A stretch of 64,000 nucleotides of DNA from Pyxidicoccus sp. MSG2. Its GTDB lineage: Bacteria; Myxococcota; Myxococcia; Myxococcales; Myxococcaceae. The stretch lies in the NCBI RefSeq assembly GCF_026626705.1, contig NZ_JAPNKC010000001.1, forward strand, positions 12,649,001 to 12,713,000, given 5' to 3'. Below the pieces are notes generated by a model. The model searched no databases. It saw only the letters and a program-made list of their open reading frames with translations, and was not told the origin of the DNA. Below, in pieces: positions 1 through 8,614 of this stretch (positions are counted from its first letter, which is position 1; each line of letters starts with the position of its first letter). Position numbers and translations under genes: made by a program.

Positions 1-1
1 C

Positions 2-2128
2 CTGGCGCGGCGGGAGCTCGGTCTGGATGCCGGCGCGCCGCCCTGCCCCACGAATGGGGGCACCTGCGTCCCCGTGTCGCCTCCCATCACCGAGGAGGCA
101 GCCTGCCCGGGCAACCGATGGATTGCCGTCCTGGCGGAGGGCGTCGACAACTGTCCGCAGGGCTCTTCCGGCCTGGAAGGCCAGTGGGTCGGGGCGCGGC
201 TGTTCGAGGCCTCGCGAGGCACGTGGTCCCTGCCCCCCGGGCTCGCGCCCTTCTGTTCGTACGACTGGGTGACGCCAGGGGGTGGCCTCCCCTCGCAGCA
301 GGCGGTGGCGCAGCTGAAGTCGGGCCTGGGCGCGCGGGTCCTCCGGGTCGACCGCGACTGTCAGGTGGTGGCCCCCCTGGGCACGAGTGCCACCGCCAAG
401 GCCGCGTGGCAGACGCTGCACAAGGACTTCCATGCGCAGACGGGACAGGTCGCGAGCCTCCCCCCGGGCGGGGTGCTTCCGCCCGCGGAGGTGCGCGTCG
501 CGGTGGTGGACTCCGCGCCTCACGGCTACAGCGACGGCGAGGCGGTGGAGGACCGGCTCGGCCATGGTCATGCGATGGGCCGCGTGGTGCGTGAGCTGGG
601 TTGTCCGGATGGAAGCCCGGTCTGCATTGCCCAGGTGGCCAACCACCTGGCGCTCCCACAGGTGACGCCGAACGTGAGGGACCTGGCGCATGGGGGCTAC
701 TTCGGTGAGCAGACGCAGCTGGCGCGGTCCATCCACGCCGCGGTGACGGAGTGGCGCGGCCACAACGCGGGGCAGGTCCCCCCGGGAGAGACGGCGACGC
801 CCCAGCCGCGCCTGGTCGTCAACCTCAGCCTCGCGTGGGACGGGCGCTACGGGGGCGCGTACAACGGCAACCTGGTGGAGCAACTGCCGGCGCCGGTGCG
901 CGCGGTCCATGCCGCCATCACCCATGCCGTCTGCCGCGGGGCCCTGGTCATCGCCGCGGCGGGGAATGACCCTGGCGGACCGGATGCCGTCCAAGGCGCC
1001 ATGTTCCCCGCGTACTGGGAACAGAAGCCGGCACCCGCGCTCGCGCAATGCGAGCTCCTCGAGGACCCGGGCTATTCGGGGGCGGGCGCGTACCCTCCCC
1101 TTCCGCCCGCCGGGGCGACTGTCTATCGGCCCCTGGTCTACGCGGTGGGCGGAGTGCGGGGGGACGACGCGCCGCTGGCGAGCACCCGCCCCGGGGGGCG
1201 CCCTCGCCTGGCGGCACCCGGCGCGCACGCGCTGGCGACCGACGTCGACGCGTCCGGCAAGCTCGTGCCGACGGACATCCTCACGGGAACGTCCGTGTCC
1301 ACGGCGGTGGTGTCCGGACTCGTCGCCACCGTCTGGGGCTACCGGCCCGAGCTGTCCGGGCCCGAGCTGATGGAGCGGGTACGCCAGGCCTCGGTCGACC
1401 TGGGCACTCCCGCGGACTTCTGCCTGGGCGGAGCCCCCTGCCCATGGGCCGCCACGGACGTGCGCCGTGGCATCCGCCGCGTCTCGCTCTGCCAGGCACT
1501 GGTGCAGGCCTGTGCGGGAGGGCTGGGGCGCTGTCCGCCTTCCTCGAAGCTCCCCGCGTGCACCTCGCGTCCGGCATATGGCTCGCCGCTGCCGTCGCTG
1601 GACACGGTCGCCTGGAGCTCCATCGAGTCGAAGCTCACCCGCACCATTGACGGCTCGACGCTGAACGTCGCGCTGCCGCCGCTGCCCGTATGCCGTCAGA
1701 GCGCGCTGCGCTCCAGCCGCTGGAGCTACGACGAAACTGTCTGTCCATTCCGCCAGTACTACGGAATCCCGCTCCGGCCCTGGACGAACCCGCAGCCGAG
1801 CAAGAATCCCTGCACCTGCTGCCTGATGGAGGTCGACCCCGAGGAGGCCATCACCCCCACCGCGACGCTCTACATCAGCATCGATAGCGAGTATTCACCC
1901 CGCAGCCTGGACTCGCCCACCCTGCTGGTGAACGGCAGGTATGAGATAGACCTCTCCGGCCTGCTGGAGCTCGAGGGGGAGACCCAGCTCACCGCGGGTG
2001 ACGAGGTCAAGGTGACAGCAATCCCTATCGACCCGGCCTGGCTCCCCATCGAAAGCGCGGTGCTCACGCTGCGCGGCGAGGAGCTGGGCGTCTCGTACTC
2101 CACGTCCAGCGAGCTGCTTCTGCAATAG
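2..2128 (+). CDS. Subtilisin-like serine protease (S8), 5' end outside window
   Basis: The frame is open from the left edge, so the N-terminus is missing; 708 residues are visible. A GTG at 74 is only an internal valine. The S8 catalytic triad can be read: Asp in VAVVDSAP (about base 509), His in GHGHAMG (about 560) and Ser in GTSVSTAVVSG (about 1290), with the oxyanion-hole Asn in AAAGND (about 965). Subtilases hydrolyse peptide bonds and are usually exported; the many cysteines after the catalytic Ser suggest disulfides and an extracytoplasmic location. The serine motif lacks the usual Met-Ala-x-Pro after GTS. About 220 residues of unassigned C-terminal domain follow the protease fold. It converges on the lipoprotein gene at 2191. 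The family is secure; the substrate is unknown. Confidence 0.85.
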   Translation: MARRELGLDAGAPPCPTNGGTCVPVSPPITEEAACPGNRWIAVLAEGVDNCPQGSSGLEGQWVGARLFEASRGTWSLPPGLAPFCSYDWVTPGGGLPSQQAVAQLKSGLGARVLRVDRDCQVVAPLGTSATAKAAWQTLHKDFHAQTGQVASLPPGGVLPPAEVRVAVVDSAPHGYSDGEAVEDRLGHGHAMGRVVRELGCPDGSPVCIAQVANHLALPQVTPNVRDLAHGGYFGEQTQLARSIHAAVTEWRGHNAGQVPPGETATPQPRLVVNLSLAWDGRYGGAYNGNLVEQLPAPVRAVHAAITHAVCRGALVIAAAGNDPGGPDAVQGAMFPAYWEQKPAPALAQCELLEDPGYSGAGAYPPLPPAGATVYRPLVYAVGGVRGDDAPLASTRPGGRPRLAAPGAHALATDVDASGKLVPTDILTGTSVSTAVVSGLVATVWGYRPELSGPELMERVRQASVDLGTPADFCLGGAPCPWAATDVRRGIRRVSLCQALVQACAGGLGRCPPSSKLPACTSRPAYGSPLPSLDTVAWSSIESKLTRTIDGSTLNVALPPLPVCRQSALRSSRWSYDETVCPFRQYYGIPLRPWTNPQPSKNPCTCCLMEVDPEEAITPTATLYISIDSEYSPRSLDSPTLLVNGRYEIDLSGLLELEGETQLTAGDEVKVTAIPIDPAWLPIESAVLTLRGEELGVSYSTSSELLLQ

Positions 2129-2151
2129 CGCGCGGAGGGCCTGGCGGAGAC

Positions 2152-2166
2152 CTGGAGGTTCTCCAG
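2152..2166. terminator. Short hairpin between convergent genes
   Basis: A perfect 6-bp stem (CTGGAG, GTT loop, CTCCAG) lies in the 62-bp gap between the convergent subtilase and lipoprotein genes. There is no U-tract on either strand, so this is a weak terminator candidate. Confidence 0.3.
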
Positions 2167-2190
2167 ACGGGCCCCCCCGCGGGCGTGTCG

Positions 2191-3258
2191 CTACTCGAAG
2201 AGGGAGAGCTGCCCCAACGAGCGCAGCTCTCCCGTCGTATCCTTCGGGGTGGCCCGCACACGGACCCGCGAAACCGGTGTCGTGCCCGTGAGGTCCACTT
2301 CCATGAAGGGCTGCACGCCGGCGCCGCCGAGCAGGTTGGCCAGGGACATCCACTGGGTGCCGTCGGCGCTCCCCTCCAGCACCAGCTCGTTCAGGGTGCC
2401 CGACACCTCGAAGTTGCGCAGCACGGCCTTGCGCGGCACCACGGACCGCGAGAGCTGCACGGCGACCTCCCGGACTCCCGACTGGAAGAGCACGAGCCCG
2501 CCAAGGTCTCCGCTGGTGATGCGGCAGGGCGTCTCGGCGTTCAGGTAGGTGCACGCCGCGCCACGGCTTGCCGGGACGAGGGCACGGCGAGGCACGGCAA
2601 CATCATCGCTGGAGTACGAGAGGCCGACCGTCACGTCCCCCACCTTCACGTTGCGCTCGGCGCTGACGGAGGCCTTGAGTCCCTCCGCGTCCTCGAGGAC
2701 GTAGTCGCTCAGGTGGACCGGCGAGGAGGCCTTGAGCACCTGCCAGGACACCTTGACGCTCGACGGGCGGATGGACAGCACGTGCTCATCATTCCCGGCA
2801 CCGTGGGTGGCGGACAGGGGCCGGAAGCCCACGCTCACCCCCTGCGCCTCCGCGGCGGCCGTCGGCGTGCCGGTCCACTCCTGGAAGGCGGGCAGCGCCA
2901 CCTCCGACTCCTGGATGAGGAAGTAGGCCGAGAGGCTCCTTCCCTGGGACTGCGCGGGCGAGCGGGCCACGAAGCAGCGCGCGATGCTCCCGTTGCGGGT
3001 ATCCGCCCCCAGCAGGTCGAGCTCGAAGGTGCCATCGGCGCGGGTCTTCACCGACTTCCAGCTCGACGTGAAACCCGCGAACGCGCACGAGGAGTTTTCG
3101 CTGCGGTAGAGCTTCAGCAGCGCATCCGGGAGCGGCGCTCCAGCCTCGTCAACGAGTCGCCCACTCAGGACGATGTCCTGGTCCTCATCCACCTTGCTCT
3201 CGGTACAGCCGCCCAGCATCGCCAACACACCCAGAGTCAACGTGCGCATCCATCGCAT
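2191..3258 (-). CDS. Secreted lipoprotein with carboxypeptidase-regulatory-like N-terminal domain
   Basis: 355 residues. The ATG at 3258 was chosen because GGAGG lies 5-6 nt upstream and a signal peptide follows at once, ending in a lipobox (AMLGGC) at about residue 17. Longer in-frame starts lack these signals. Residues 25-90 (GRLVDEAGAPLPDALLKLY, TRADGTFEL) resemble a carboxypeptidase regulatory-like / CNA-B beta-sandwich, a common surface spacer. The C-terminal 150 residues (LVLEGSADGTQWMSL, VSRVRVRAT) have the look of a discoidin/F5-F8 type C beta-sandwich, which would bind sugars or lipids. No catalytic motif is visible. It is probably an outer-membrane-anchored binding protein; function unknown. 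Confidence 0.8.
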   Translation of the reverse strand: MRWMRTLTLGVLAMLGGCTESKVDEDQDIVLSGRLVDEAGAPLPDALLKLYRSENSSCAFAGFTSSWKSVKTRADGTFELDLLGADTRNGSIARCFVARSPAQSQGRSLSAYFLIQESEVALPAFQEWTGTPTAAAEAQGVSVGFRPLSATHGAGNDEHVLSIRPSSVKVSWQVLKASSPVHLSDYVLEDAEGLKASVSAERNVKVGDVTVGLSYSSDDVAVPRRALVPASRGAACTYLNAETPCRITSGDLGGLVLFQSGVREVAVQLSRSVVPRKAVLRNFEVSGTLNELVLEGSADGTQWMSLANLLGGAGVQPFMEVDLTGTTPVSRVRVRATPKDTTGELRSLGQLSLFE

Positions 3259-3494
3259 GGGAACCTCCGCCATCCGTGAGCCGCGCGGCCAGTGCAAGAC
3301 TGGTGCACAGCCCCGCTCCCTCTGAGGACGGGAGCCCGGGCTCGGCCGTTCCTGACAGGGTCGTCATGGCGCGTCCCCTACACGGGTGCCACCGCCACTT
3401 CGCAGCTCCCTCGAGCGTAGGAGAAGGTGGGGCCGCGGGCGTGGTCGCACGGACAGGAGCCCATGCCCCACTCCCGGGATGCCTCCACGAGCAC

Positions 3495-3522
3495 GGCTCA
3501 CGGAGCCCGGGCTCCATGAGCC
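3495..3522 (-). terminator. 28-bp near-perfect palindrome downstream of the small lipoprotein gene
   Basis: GGCTCA-C-GGAGCCC is followed directly by GGGCTCC-A-TGAGCC: two 14-nt arms with one mismatched pair, 16 nt beyond the stop codon of the lipoprotein gene at 3539-3820. The position suits a 3' end or mRNA-stabilising hairpin. No T-run follows, so factor-independent termination is not assured. Confidence 0.4.
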
Positions 3523-3538
3523 GCGACTCAGGCCGCGA

Positions 3539-3820
3539 CTAGCAGCCGCAGATGCGGAGGCGCTGGGTGGTGCAGGCGCCCGCGTCGGTGCAACACGTCT
3601 TCGTGTAGGTCTGGAACGTGCCGTTCGTGCCCGGCTCGCACTGGCCCACGCGACACTGACCCCAGGCCTCCGTGCACGTGGTGGCGGCCTGTGACACCTG
3701 GCCCTCCGGCGTCTCCGCCGCCGGGCTCTCCGTGGAGGTCTCCTCCTCCATCTCCATGGGAGCGCCGCAGCCAACGACAGACAGCGCCACCGCGCACAAC
3801 AGCCATCGCAGGTTCTTCAT
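3539..3820 (-). CDS. Small Cys-rich lipoprotein
   Basis: 93 residues. The ATG at 3820 is preceded by GGGAG at suitable spacing. The signal peptide MKNLRWLLCAVALSVVGCG carries a lipobox (SVVGC), so the mature protein is a lipoprotein. An acidic linker (EMEEETSTESPAAE) leads to a compact C-terminal domain of about 45 residues with cysteines in Cys-x7-Cys-x4-Cys spacing, a CC pair, one more Cys and a terminal CGC. This implies a disulfide-bonded mini-domain. I do not recognise the family. The gene follows the histidine kinase at 4017 on the same strand after about 196 bp, so it may have its own promoter. Confidence 0.75.
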   Translation of the reverse strand: MKNLRWLLCAVALSVVGCGAPMEMEEETSTESPAAETPEGQVSQAATTCTEAWGQCRVGQCEPGTNGTFQTYTKTCCTDAGACTTQRLRICGC

Positions 3821-4016
3821 CGTATCTCCCTTGTCACCCGCGCCATCACGGGTTCGGGGGACATTACGGACCTGCCATGTAACCATTGCAACTCGCGCTG
3901 CATCAGCCACAGCGCATCAACCCTGCCTCCGCATCCACTCCGGAAGCGCCGATGATGATCACCCGCTGCCTGGGGCGCACCCATCGGAGGCACAGGGACG
4001 AGAGCACTGGATGGCT

Positions 4017-5693
4017 CTACGTCCCGCTTGGGGCTTCCATTTCCGGCTGGAGCGCCACCTCCTGCGGGGCCTCGCGGAGCTCGGGGAGGCTCACGGTGAA
4101 GGTGGTGCCCTTGTCGACCTCGCTCCGCACCTCGATGCGCCCTCCGTGCTGTTCCACCAGATTGCGGCAGATGTAGAGCCCGAGCCCCAGTCCTCCAAAG
4201 CGCTTCGCCGCGGCGGTGCGGGCGCGGAAGAAACGCTCGAAGAGTTGGGGGAGTTGCTCGGCGGGAATGCCCACCCCCTCGTCCGAGATGGACACGCGAG
4301 CTTCTCCACCGCTGCACGTGAGCTTCACCCTCACCGCCCCGCCCTCGGGGCTGTATTTGACGGCGTTGTCCAGGAGGTTGTTGAAGACCTGTGTCAGCCG
4401 AGCCACGTCCCCCTTCACGTGCACCTCCTCCCGCGGAAGCTCCAGGGTGAAGTGGTGACGTGGAGAGAGGGAGAGGAAGTCCCCCATGGCTTCGGCAAGG
4501 AGCGAACCCAGGGAGACGGGGGCCTGCTGGAGCGCCAGGTTGTCGCGCTGGATTCGGGCAACATCCAACAGGTCGTCCACCAGGCCGGCGAGGTTGGCGA
4601 CCTGGCGTCGGGCGCGCTGGAGATACTCTTTCGACACCTCCTGGTCCGATTGGAACCTCCGCTCCAACGCTTCCAAGGTCAGGGAGAGAGACGTCAGAGG
4701 GGTCTTCAGCTCGTGGGAAGCCACCGTGAGGAATTCTTCCCGGAGCCGCAGGGCATCCGCGGCCTGATGGTAGAGCCTGTCCAGCTCCACCAGCTGTTCA
4801 TCGCGGGTCCTGGCACTCGCGTTGAGCTGGTCCACCATGGAGTTGATGCCCTCGGCAAGGTGGCCGAGCGTGTCGGGCTGTTGCACCGGGATGTACTCCA
4901 CATCCCGGGTGGTCGAGCGCTCGACAATCCCGTCCACGGCTTTCCGGATGGCGTTGATCTGTCCGGACACGGCCTTGGTGACGAGGAACGCGCTCAGCGG
5001 GGCCCATGCCAGCGCGGTGAAGGCGAAGAGGAACATCGTGCCGGGCGTTGGCGAGGGAGCGAGGAACGCGCAGCTCATCCAGCTCGTCGGTGCCAGCGCG
5101 AGGCAGAAGGTGAAGACCATCAGCCTCTTCCGGAATGAGACGAGGTGAGGCAGGGTGAGCAGGTTGCGCTGACGGGCACCGAGGGAGAGTTCCCGGGTGA
5201 TGGGCGCGAGTCGCCAGATGAGGAGCGGCGTCGCCACGGCGATCTTGGCCGAAACCGTCGCCAGGACCATGAGTCCGGTGAGCAGCAGCTCTCTTTTGCC
5301 CAGGGTCACCCGCTCTGGCAGAAGCAGCGCCAGCACGACTGGCAGGCTCGACAGCAGGACGGCCCAGGTGCTCGACCACGCCACGGTGAACCATCTGGGG
5401 GTGCGGTAGGCGCGGGTCAGGGCCTGGAGGATGACCTGGTCCGTCTCCTCGCGAGTCCCCCGAGCACTCCGCCAGCGCTCCAGCGGCTGCAGCATCCATC
5501 GGAGCAGCAAGGCCAGAACGAATTCCTTGCCAACGAAGACCCCCAGGGTGACTGCCAGGAAGGCTTCGGAGGCTTGCCAGGCCGAGAGGGGAAGGAGCTT
5601 GGAGTAGCAGACAGGGCACAGGATGTCGAAAGGGACTCCGACGACAAGGCAGGCAATGAACGTGCGAGTCCATAGCTTCTGCATCCCAGCCAT
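4017..5693 (-). CDS. Orphan sensor histidine kinase, six TM segments plus HAMP
   Basis: 558 residues if translation begins at the ATG at 5693; an ATG three codons later (5684) is equally possible, as neither has a strong RBS. Six hydrophobic segments fill residues 10-240. A HAMP-like linker (about 238-292) follows, then HisKA with phospho-acceptor His327 in FLTVASHELKTPL. The HATPase_c domain has N box NLLDNAVKYSPEGG, G1 DEGVGIP and G2 GLGLGLYI. This is a membrane kinase that would autophosphorylate and pass phosphate to a response regulator. No regulator gene is adjacent, so it is an orphan, as is common in myxobacteria. The signal sensed is unknown; the multi-TM input suggests something within or at the membrane. 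Confidence 0.9.
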   Translation of the reverse strand: MAGMQKLWTRTFIACLVVGVPFDILCPVCYSKLLPLSAWQASEAFLAVTLGVFVGKEFVLALLLRWMLQPLERWRSARGTREETDQVILQALTRAYRTPRWFTVAWSSTWAVLLSSLPVVLALLLPERVTLGKRELLLTGLMVLATVSAKIAVATPLLIWRLAPITRELSLGARQRNLLTLPHLVSFRKRLMVFTFCLALAPTSWMSCAFLAPSPTPGTMFLFAFTALAWAPLSAFLVTKAVSGQINAIRKAVDGIVERSTTRDVEYIPVQQPDTLGHLAEGINSMVDQLNASARTRDEQLVELDRLYHQAADALRLREEFLTVASHELKTPLTSLSLTLEALERRFQSDQEVSKEYLQRARRQVANLAGLVDDLLDVARIQRDNLALQQAPVSLGSLLAEAMGDFLSLSPRHHFTLELPREEVHVKGDVARLTQVFNNLLDNAVKYSPEGGAVRVKLTCSGGEARVSISDEGVGIPAEQLPQLFERFFRARTAAAKRFGGLGLGLYICRNLVEQHGGRIEVRSEVDKGTTFTVSLPELREAPQEVALQPEMEAPSGT

Positions 5694-6008
5694 GAATGAA
5701 GACTGAGGCTGGAAGTGAGCCTCGGGGAGCACGGACCCTCCATGTCCCCCGAATCGTCGCCGGCCCGCTTCCCGACCAGCGGCATCGACCAGGCGCTCCC
5801 CGCGTTCCAGAGCCGCAACCCCCGCCAGCCCGGATGTTCCAGAATGGCGCGCACGCACCATCCGGTGGCGATCCACAATGGTGCACCGCTCGACATCGGA
5901 CACCGCGAACCAAGTAATTCCAGCCACTTGGAGTTGGCACTCCCCGTGCTCATGCCTCTGAGCGTCAGGGCGTCCGAGGAGGATGTCCCCCACTTTAGGA
6001 GGTTCATC
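5694..6008. other. 315-bp divergent intergenic region
   Basis: This separates the minus-strand histidine kinase from the plus-strand hydrolase gene. It is visibly less GC-rich near 5880-5950 and contains the sigma-54-type promoter listed separately. I see no convincing small gene or RNA. Confidence 0.6.
5935..5950 (+). promoter_or_regulatory. Sigma-54 (-24/-12) promoter
   Basis: TGGCACTCCCCGTGCT matches the sigma-54 consensus TGGCACGNNNNTTGCW at ten of the twelve specified positions, with the invariant GG and GC at the correct spacing. It ends about 60 nt before the ATG of the hydrolase gene at 6009. The next gene downstream encodes a sigma-54 activator, which fits self-contained or autoregulatory control. 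The match is seen directly; promoter activity is inferred. Confidence 0.6.
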
Positions 6009-6842
6009 ATGGAAGTCCGATTTTACGGGGTTCGGGGGAGCATCGCGGTGTCGGGCTCGCGCATCGGCGGCAACACGGCGTGCGTGGAGGTGACGAGCCA
6101 GGGCCACCGGCTGATCCTGGACGCGGGCACGGGCATCCGGGCGCTGGGCGAAGTCATGATGCGCGAGGGCGCCCCCCAGAAGGCCACCATGTTCTTCTCG
6201 CACCTGCACTGGGACCACGTGCAGGGCTTCCCCTTCTTCACGCCGGCGTACCTGCCCACGTCGGAGTTCGTGATGTACGGCCCCGGCGCGAATGGCGCGC
6301 AGGCGCTGCTGTCGGAGCTGGCCGCGCAGATGCAGCCGCCGCACTTCCCGGTGCCGCTGTCCACGATGCGCTCGCACATGGACTTCCGCTCCGCGCTGCA
6401 CGCGCAGCCCATTGAAGTGGGCCCGTTCAAGGTGACGCCCATCGACGTGCCGCACCCGCAGGGGTGCCTCGCGTACCGGGTGGAGGCGGACGGCCACTCG
6501 TTCATCTACGCCACGGACGTGGAGGTGCGGATGCAGGACCTGGCGCCCGAAGTCGGTCGCCTCTTCGAGGGCACGGACGTGCTGTGCCTGGACGCGCAGT
6601 ACACGCCCGACGAGTACGAGGGCCGCAAGGGCATGTCCAAGAAGGGCTGGGGCCACTCGACGATGATGGACGCGGCGGGCGTGGCGAAGCTCGTCAACGC
6701 GCGCCGGCTGTGCCTGTTCCACCACGACCCGGCGCATGCGGACGACGTGCTGGAGGACATGGCCGAGCAGGCCCGCTCGCTCTTCCCGGTGGTCGAGCCG
6801 GCGCGTGAGGGCCAGCGGCTCGTGCTGGGCCACGCAGCCTGA
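6009..6842 (+). CDS. Metallo-beta-lactamase-fold hydrolase
   Basis: 277 residues. The ATG at 6009 has TAGGAGG 6 nt upstream. The metal site HLHWDH lies at residues 65-70; further ligands come from a TDVE aspartate, a GWGHS histidine and a late FHHDPAH segment. Together these give the dinuclear-metal signature of the MBL hydrolase superfamily, nearest in look to PhnP / RNase-Z-like phosphodiesterase branches. The opening (MEVRFYGVRGSI) is typical of this branch, often found near signalling genes. It is cytoplasmic, with no signal peptide. It lies 14 bp before the sigma-54 activator, so the two should be co-transcribed from the promoter at 5935. The substrate cannot be told from sequence; a cyclic nucleotide or other phosphodiester is a guess. 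Confidence 0.85.
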   Translation: MEVRFYGVRGSIAVSGSRIGGNTACVEVTSQGHRLILDAGTGIRALGEVMMREGAPQKATMFFSHLHWDHVQGFPFFTPAYLPTSEFVMYGPGANGAQALLSELAAQMQPPHFPVPLSTMRSHMDFRSALHAQPIEVGPFKVTPIDVPHPQGCLAYRVEADGHSFIYATDVEVRMQDLAPEVGRLFEGTDVLCLDAQYTPDEYEGRKGMSKKGWGHSTMMDAAGVAKLVNARRLCLFHHDPAHADDVLEDMAEQARSLFPVVEPAREGQRLVLGHAA

Positions 6843-6856
6843 GAGGAGGCGGCCCG

Positions 6857-8455
6857 ATGCCCTCCGGATGCTATGGTGAGGCCGCGGCCTTCGTCCTTCC
6901 GCCGCTGCCCCCCATGCCCCACCCGCCCACGGACGTCACCCAGGTCCTCCTCCCCTTCGGGGGTCTCGTCGGGAGGGAGGTGGACCTCGACGCGTTCCTC
7001 CAGACGCTGATGGACCGCATCGCCACCACGATGCAGGCGGACCGGGGCACGCTGTGGCTGTTGGACCCGGCGCGCCGCGAGCTGTTCAGCCGCGCGGCGC
7101 ACCTGCCGGAGGTGTCTCAGATTCGCGTGAAGCTGGGCCAGGGCGTCGCCGGCACCGTGGCGGAGGCCGGCCAGGCCATCAACGTCCCGGACCCGCGCGG
7201 CGAGCGCCGCTTCTTCGCGGACATCGACCGGATGACGGGCTACCGCACCACCAGCCTGCTGGCGGTGCCCCTGCGCGACGTGGACGGCGCGCTGTACGGC
7301 GTGCTCCAGGTGTTGAACCGCCGCGGCGGCGACACCTTCACCGCGGACGACACGGAGCGGCTCACCGCGATTGCCTCGCAGGTGAGCACCGCGCTGCAGA
7401 GCACCAGCCTCTACCAGGAACTGCAGCGCGCCAAGGACCAGCCCCAGGCCCCCGTCGGCTACTTCTTCAACCGCATCATCGGCGAGTCCCCGCAGCTGCA
7501 GTCCATTTACCGTCTTGTGCGCAAGGCCGCGCCCACGGATGCGACGGTGCTGCTGCGCGGCGAGAGCGGCAGCGGCAAGGAATTGTTCGCCCGCGCCGTG
7601 CACGTCAACGGGCCACGGAGGGATCAGCCCTTCATCAAGGTGGACTGCGCCGCGCTGCCGGCGACGCTGATCGAGAACGAGCTGTTCGGCCACGAGCGGG
7701 GCGCCTTCACCGGCGCGGACCACCGCGTGCCCGGCAAGTTCGAGGCGGCCAACGGCGGCACGGTGTTCATCGACGAGATTGGCGAGCTGCCGCTGCCGGT
7801 GCAGGGCAAGCTGTTGCGCGTGCTGCAGGACCGCGAGTTCGAGCGCGTGGGCGGCACCCAGGCGGTGAAGGTGGACGTGCGCATCGTCGCCGCCACGCAC
7901 AGGGACCTCGCGCGCATGGTGGCCGAGGGCCGCTTCCGCGAGGACCTCTACTACCGCATCAAGGTGGTGGAGGTGGTGCTCCCGCCCCTGCGCGAGCGCG
8001 GCGCGGAGGACATCGAGCGGCTCGCGCGGCACTTCATCGCCGCCGTGGCGAAGCGCCACCGGTTGCAGCCGCCGCGCCTCGGCGCCGCCGCGCTGGAGCG
8101 CCTCAAGCGCTACCGCTGGCCCGGCAACGTGCGCGAGCTGGAGAACTGCATCGAGAGCGCGGTGGTGCTGTGCGAGGGGGAAATCCTCGAGGAGCACCTG
8201 CCGCTGCCCAACCTGGACCGTGCAGCGTCCGCGCCTGCCCCCGTCTCCACCGAGAGCCGGACCCCGAGCGAGCTTGCGCCCGCCAGCGGCGGTGAAGCGG
8301 GCCTGCTCCCACTGGCGGAGGTGGAGCGGCGCCACATCCTGCGCGTGCTGGACTCGGTGAAGGGCAACCGCACCGCTGCGGCGAAGGTGCTGGAGATTGG
8401 CCGCAACACGCTGGCGCGGAAGCTCAAGGAGTACGGCCTGGGTGACGAGGGCTGA
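6857..8455 (+). CDS. GAF-domain sigma-54-dependent transcriptional activator
   Basis: 532 residues. The ATG at 6857 has AGGAGG 7 nt upstream. Order: GAF sensor domain (about 40-185); AAA+ domain (about 205-435) with Walker A GESGSGKE (235-242), the sigma-54-contacting loop GAFTGA (282-287) and Walker B FIDEIG (304-309); the WPGNVRELEN segment; and a C-terminal Fis-type helix-turn-helix (RTAAAKVLEIGRNTLARKL). The intact GAFTGA loop means it should remodel sigma-54 RNA polymerase. There is no receiver domain, so control is by a ligand of the GAF domain rather than by phosphorylation. It is downstream of the hydrolase gene in the same operon; a small molecule handled by that enzyme could be the ligand, which is inference. 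Confidence 0.92.
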   Translation: MPSGCYGEAAAFVLPPLPPMPHPPTDVTQVLLPFGGLVGREVDLDAFLQTLMDRIATTMQADRGTLWLLDPARRELFSRAAHLPEVSQIRVKLGQGVAGTVAEAGQAINVPDPRGERRFFADIDRMTGYRTTSLLAVPLRDVDGALYGVLQVLNRRGGDTFTADDTERLTAIASQVSTALQSTSLYQELQRAKDQPQAPVGYFFNRIIGESPQLQSIYRLVRKAAPTDATVLLRGESGSGKELFARAVHVNGPRRDQPFIKVDCAALPATLIENELFGHERGAFTGADHRVPGKFEAANGGTVFIDEIGELPLPVQGKLLRVLQDREFERVGGTQAVKVDVRIVAATHRDLARMVAEGRFREDLYYRIKVVEVVLPPLRERGAEDIERLARHFIAAVAKRHRLQPPRLGAAALERLKRYRWPGNVRELENCIESAVVLCEGEILEEHLPLPNLDRAASAPAPVSTESRTPSELAPASGGEAGLLPLAEVERRHILRVLDSVKGNRTAAAKVLEIGRNTLARKLKEYGLGDEG

Positions 8456-8614
8456 CGCACCGCGCCCGGGTGTAGAGACACCTGTCCTCCAGGGCAGGGC
8501 ATCCGGTGACTGCCGGGCGTTTCGGGTGGGTGGCTTGTTCCGCGAGCGCGGCCGGCGTACGACCAGAGGGCTCCGAACTCCATGGCCGACGGGCCATACC
8601 CCAGGGGGACCCGA

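Noticed and set aside
2185..3279. Plus-strand 364-codon frame opposite the lipoprotein gene at 2191
   Set aside because: No RBS or domain; the minus strand has RBS, signal peptide and lipobox.
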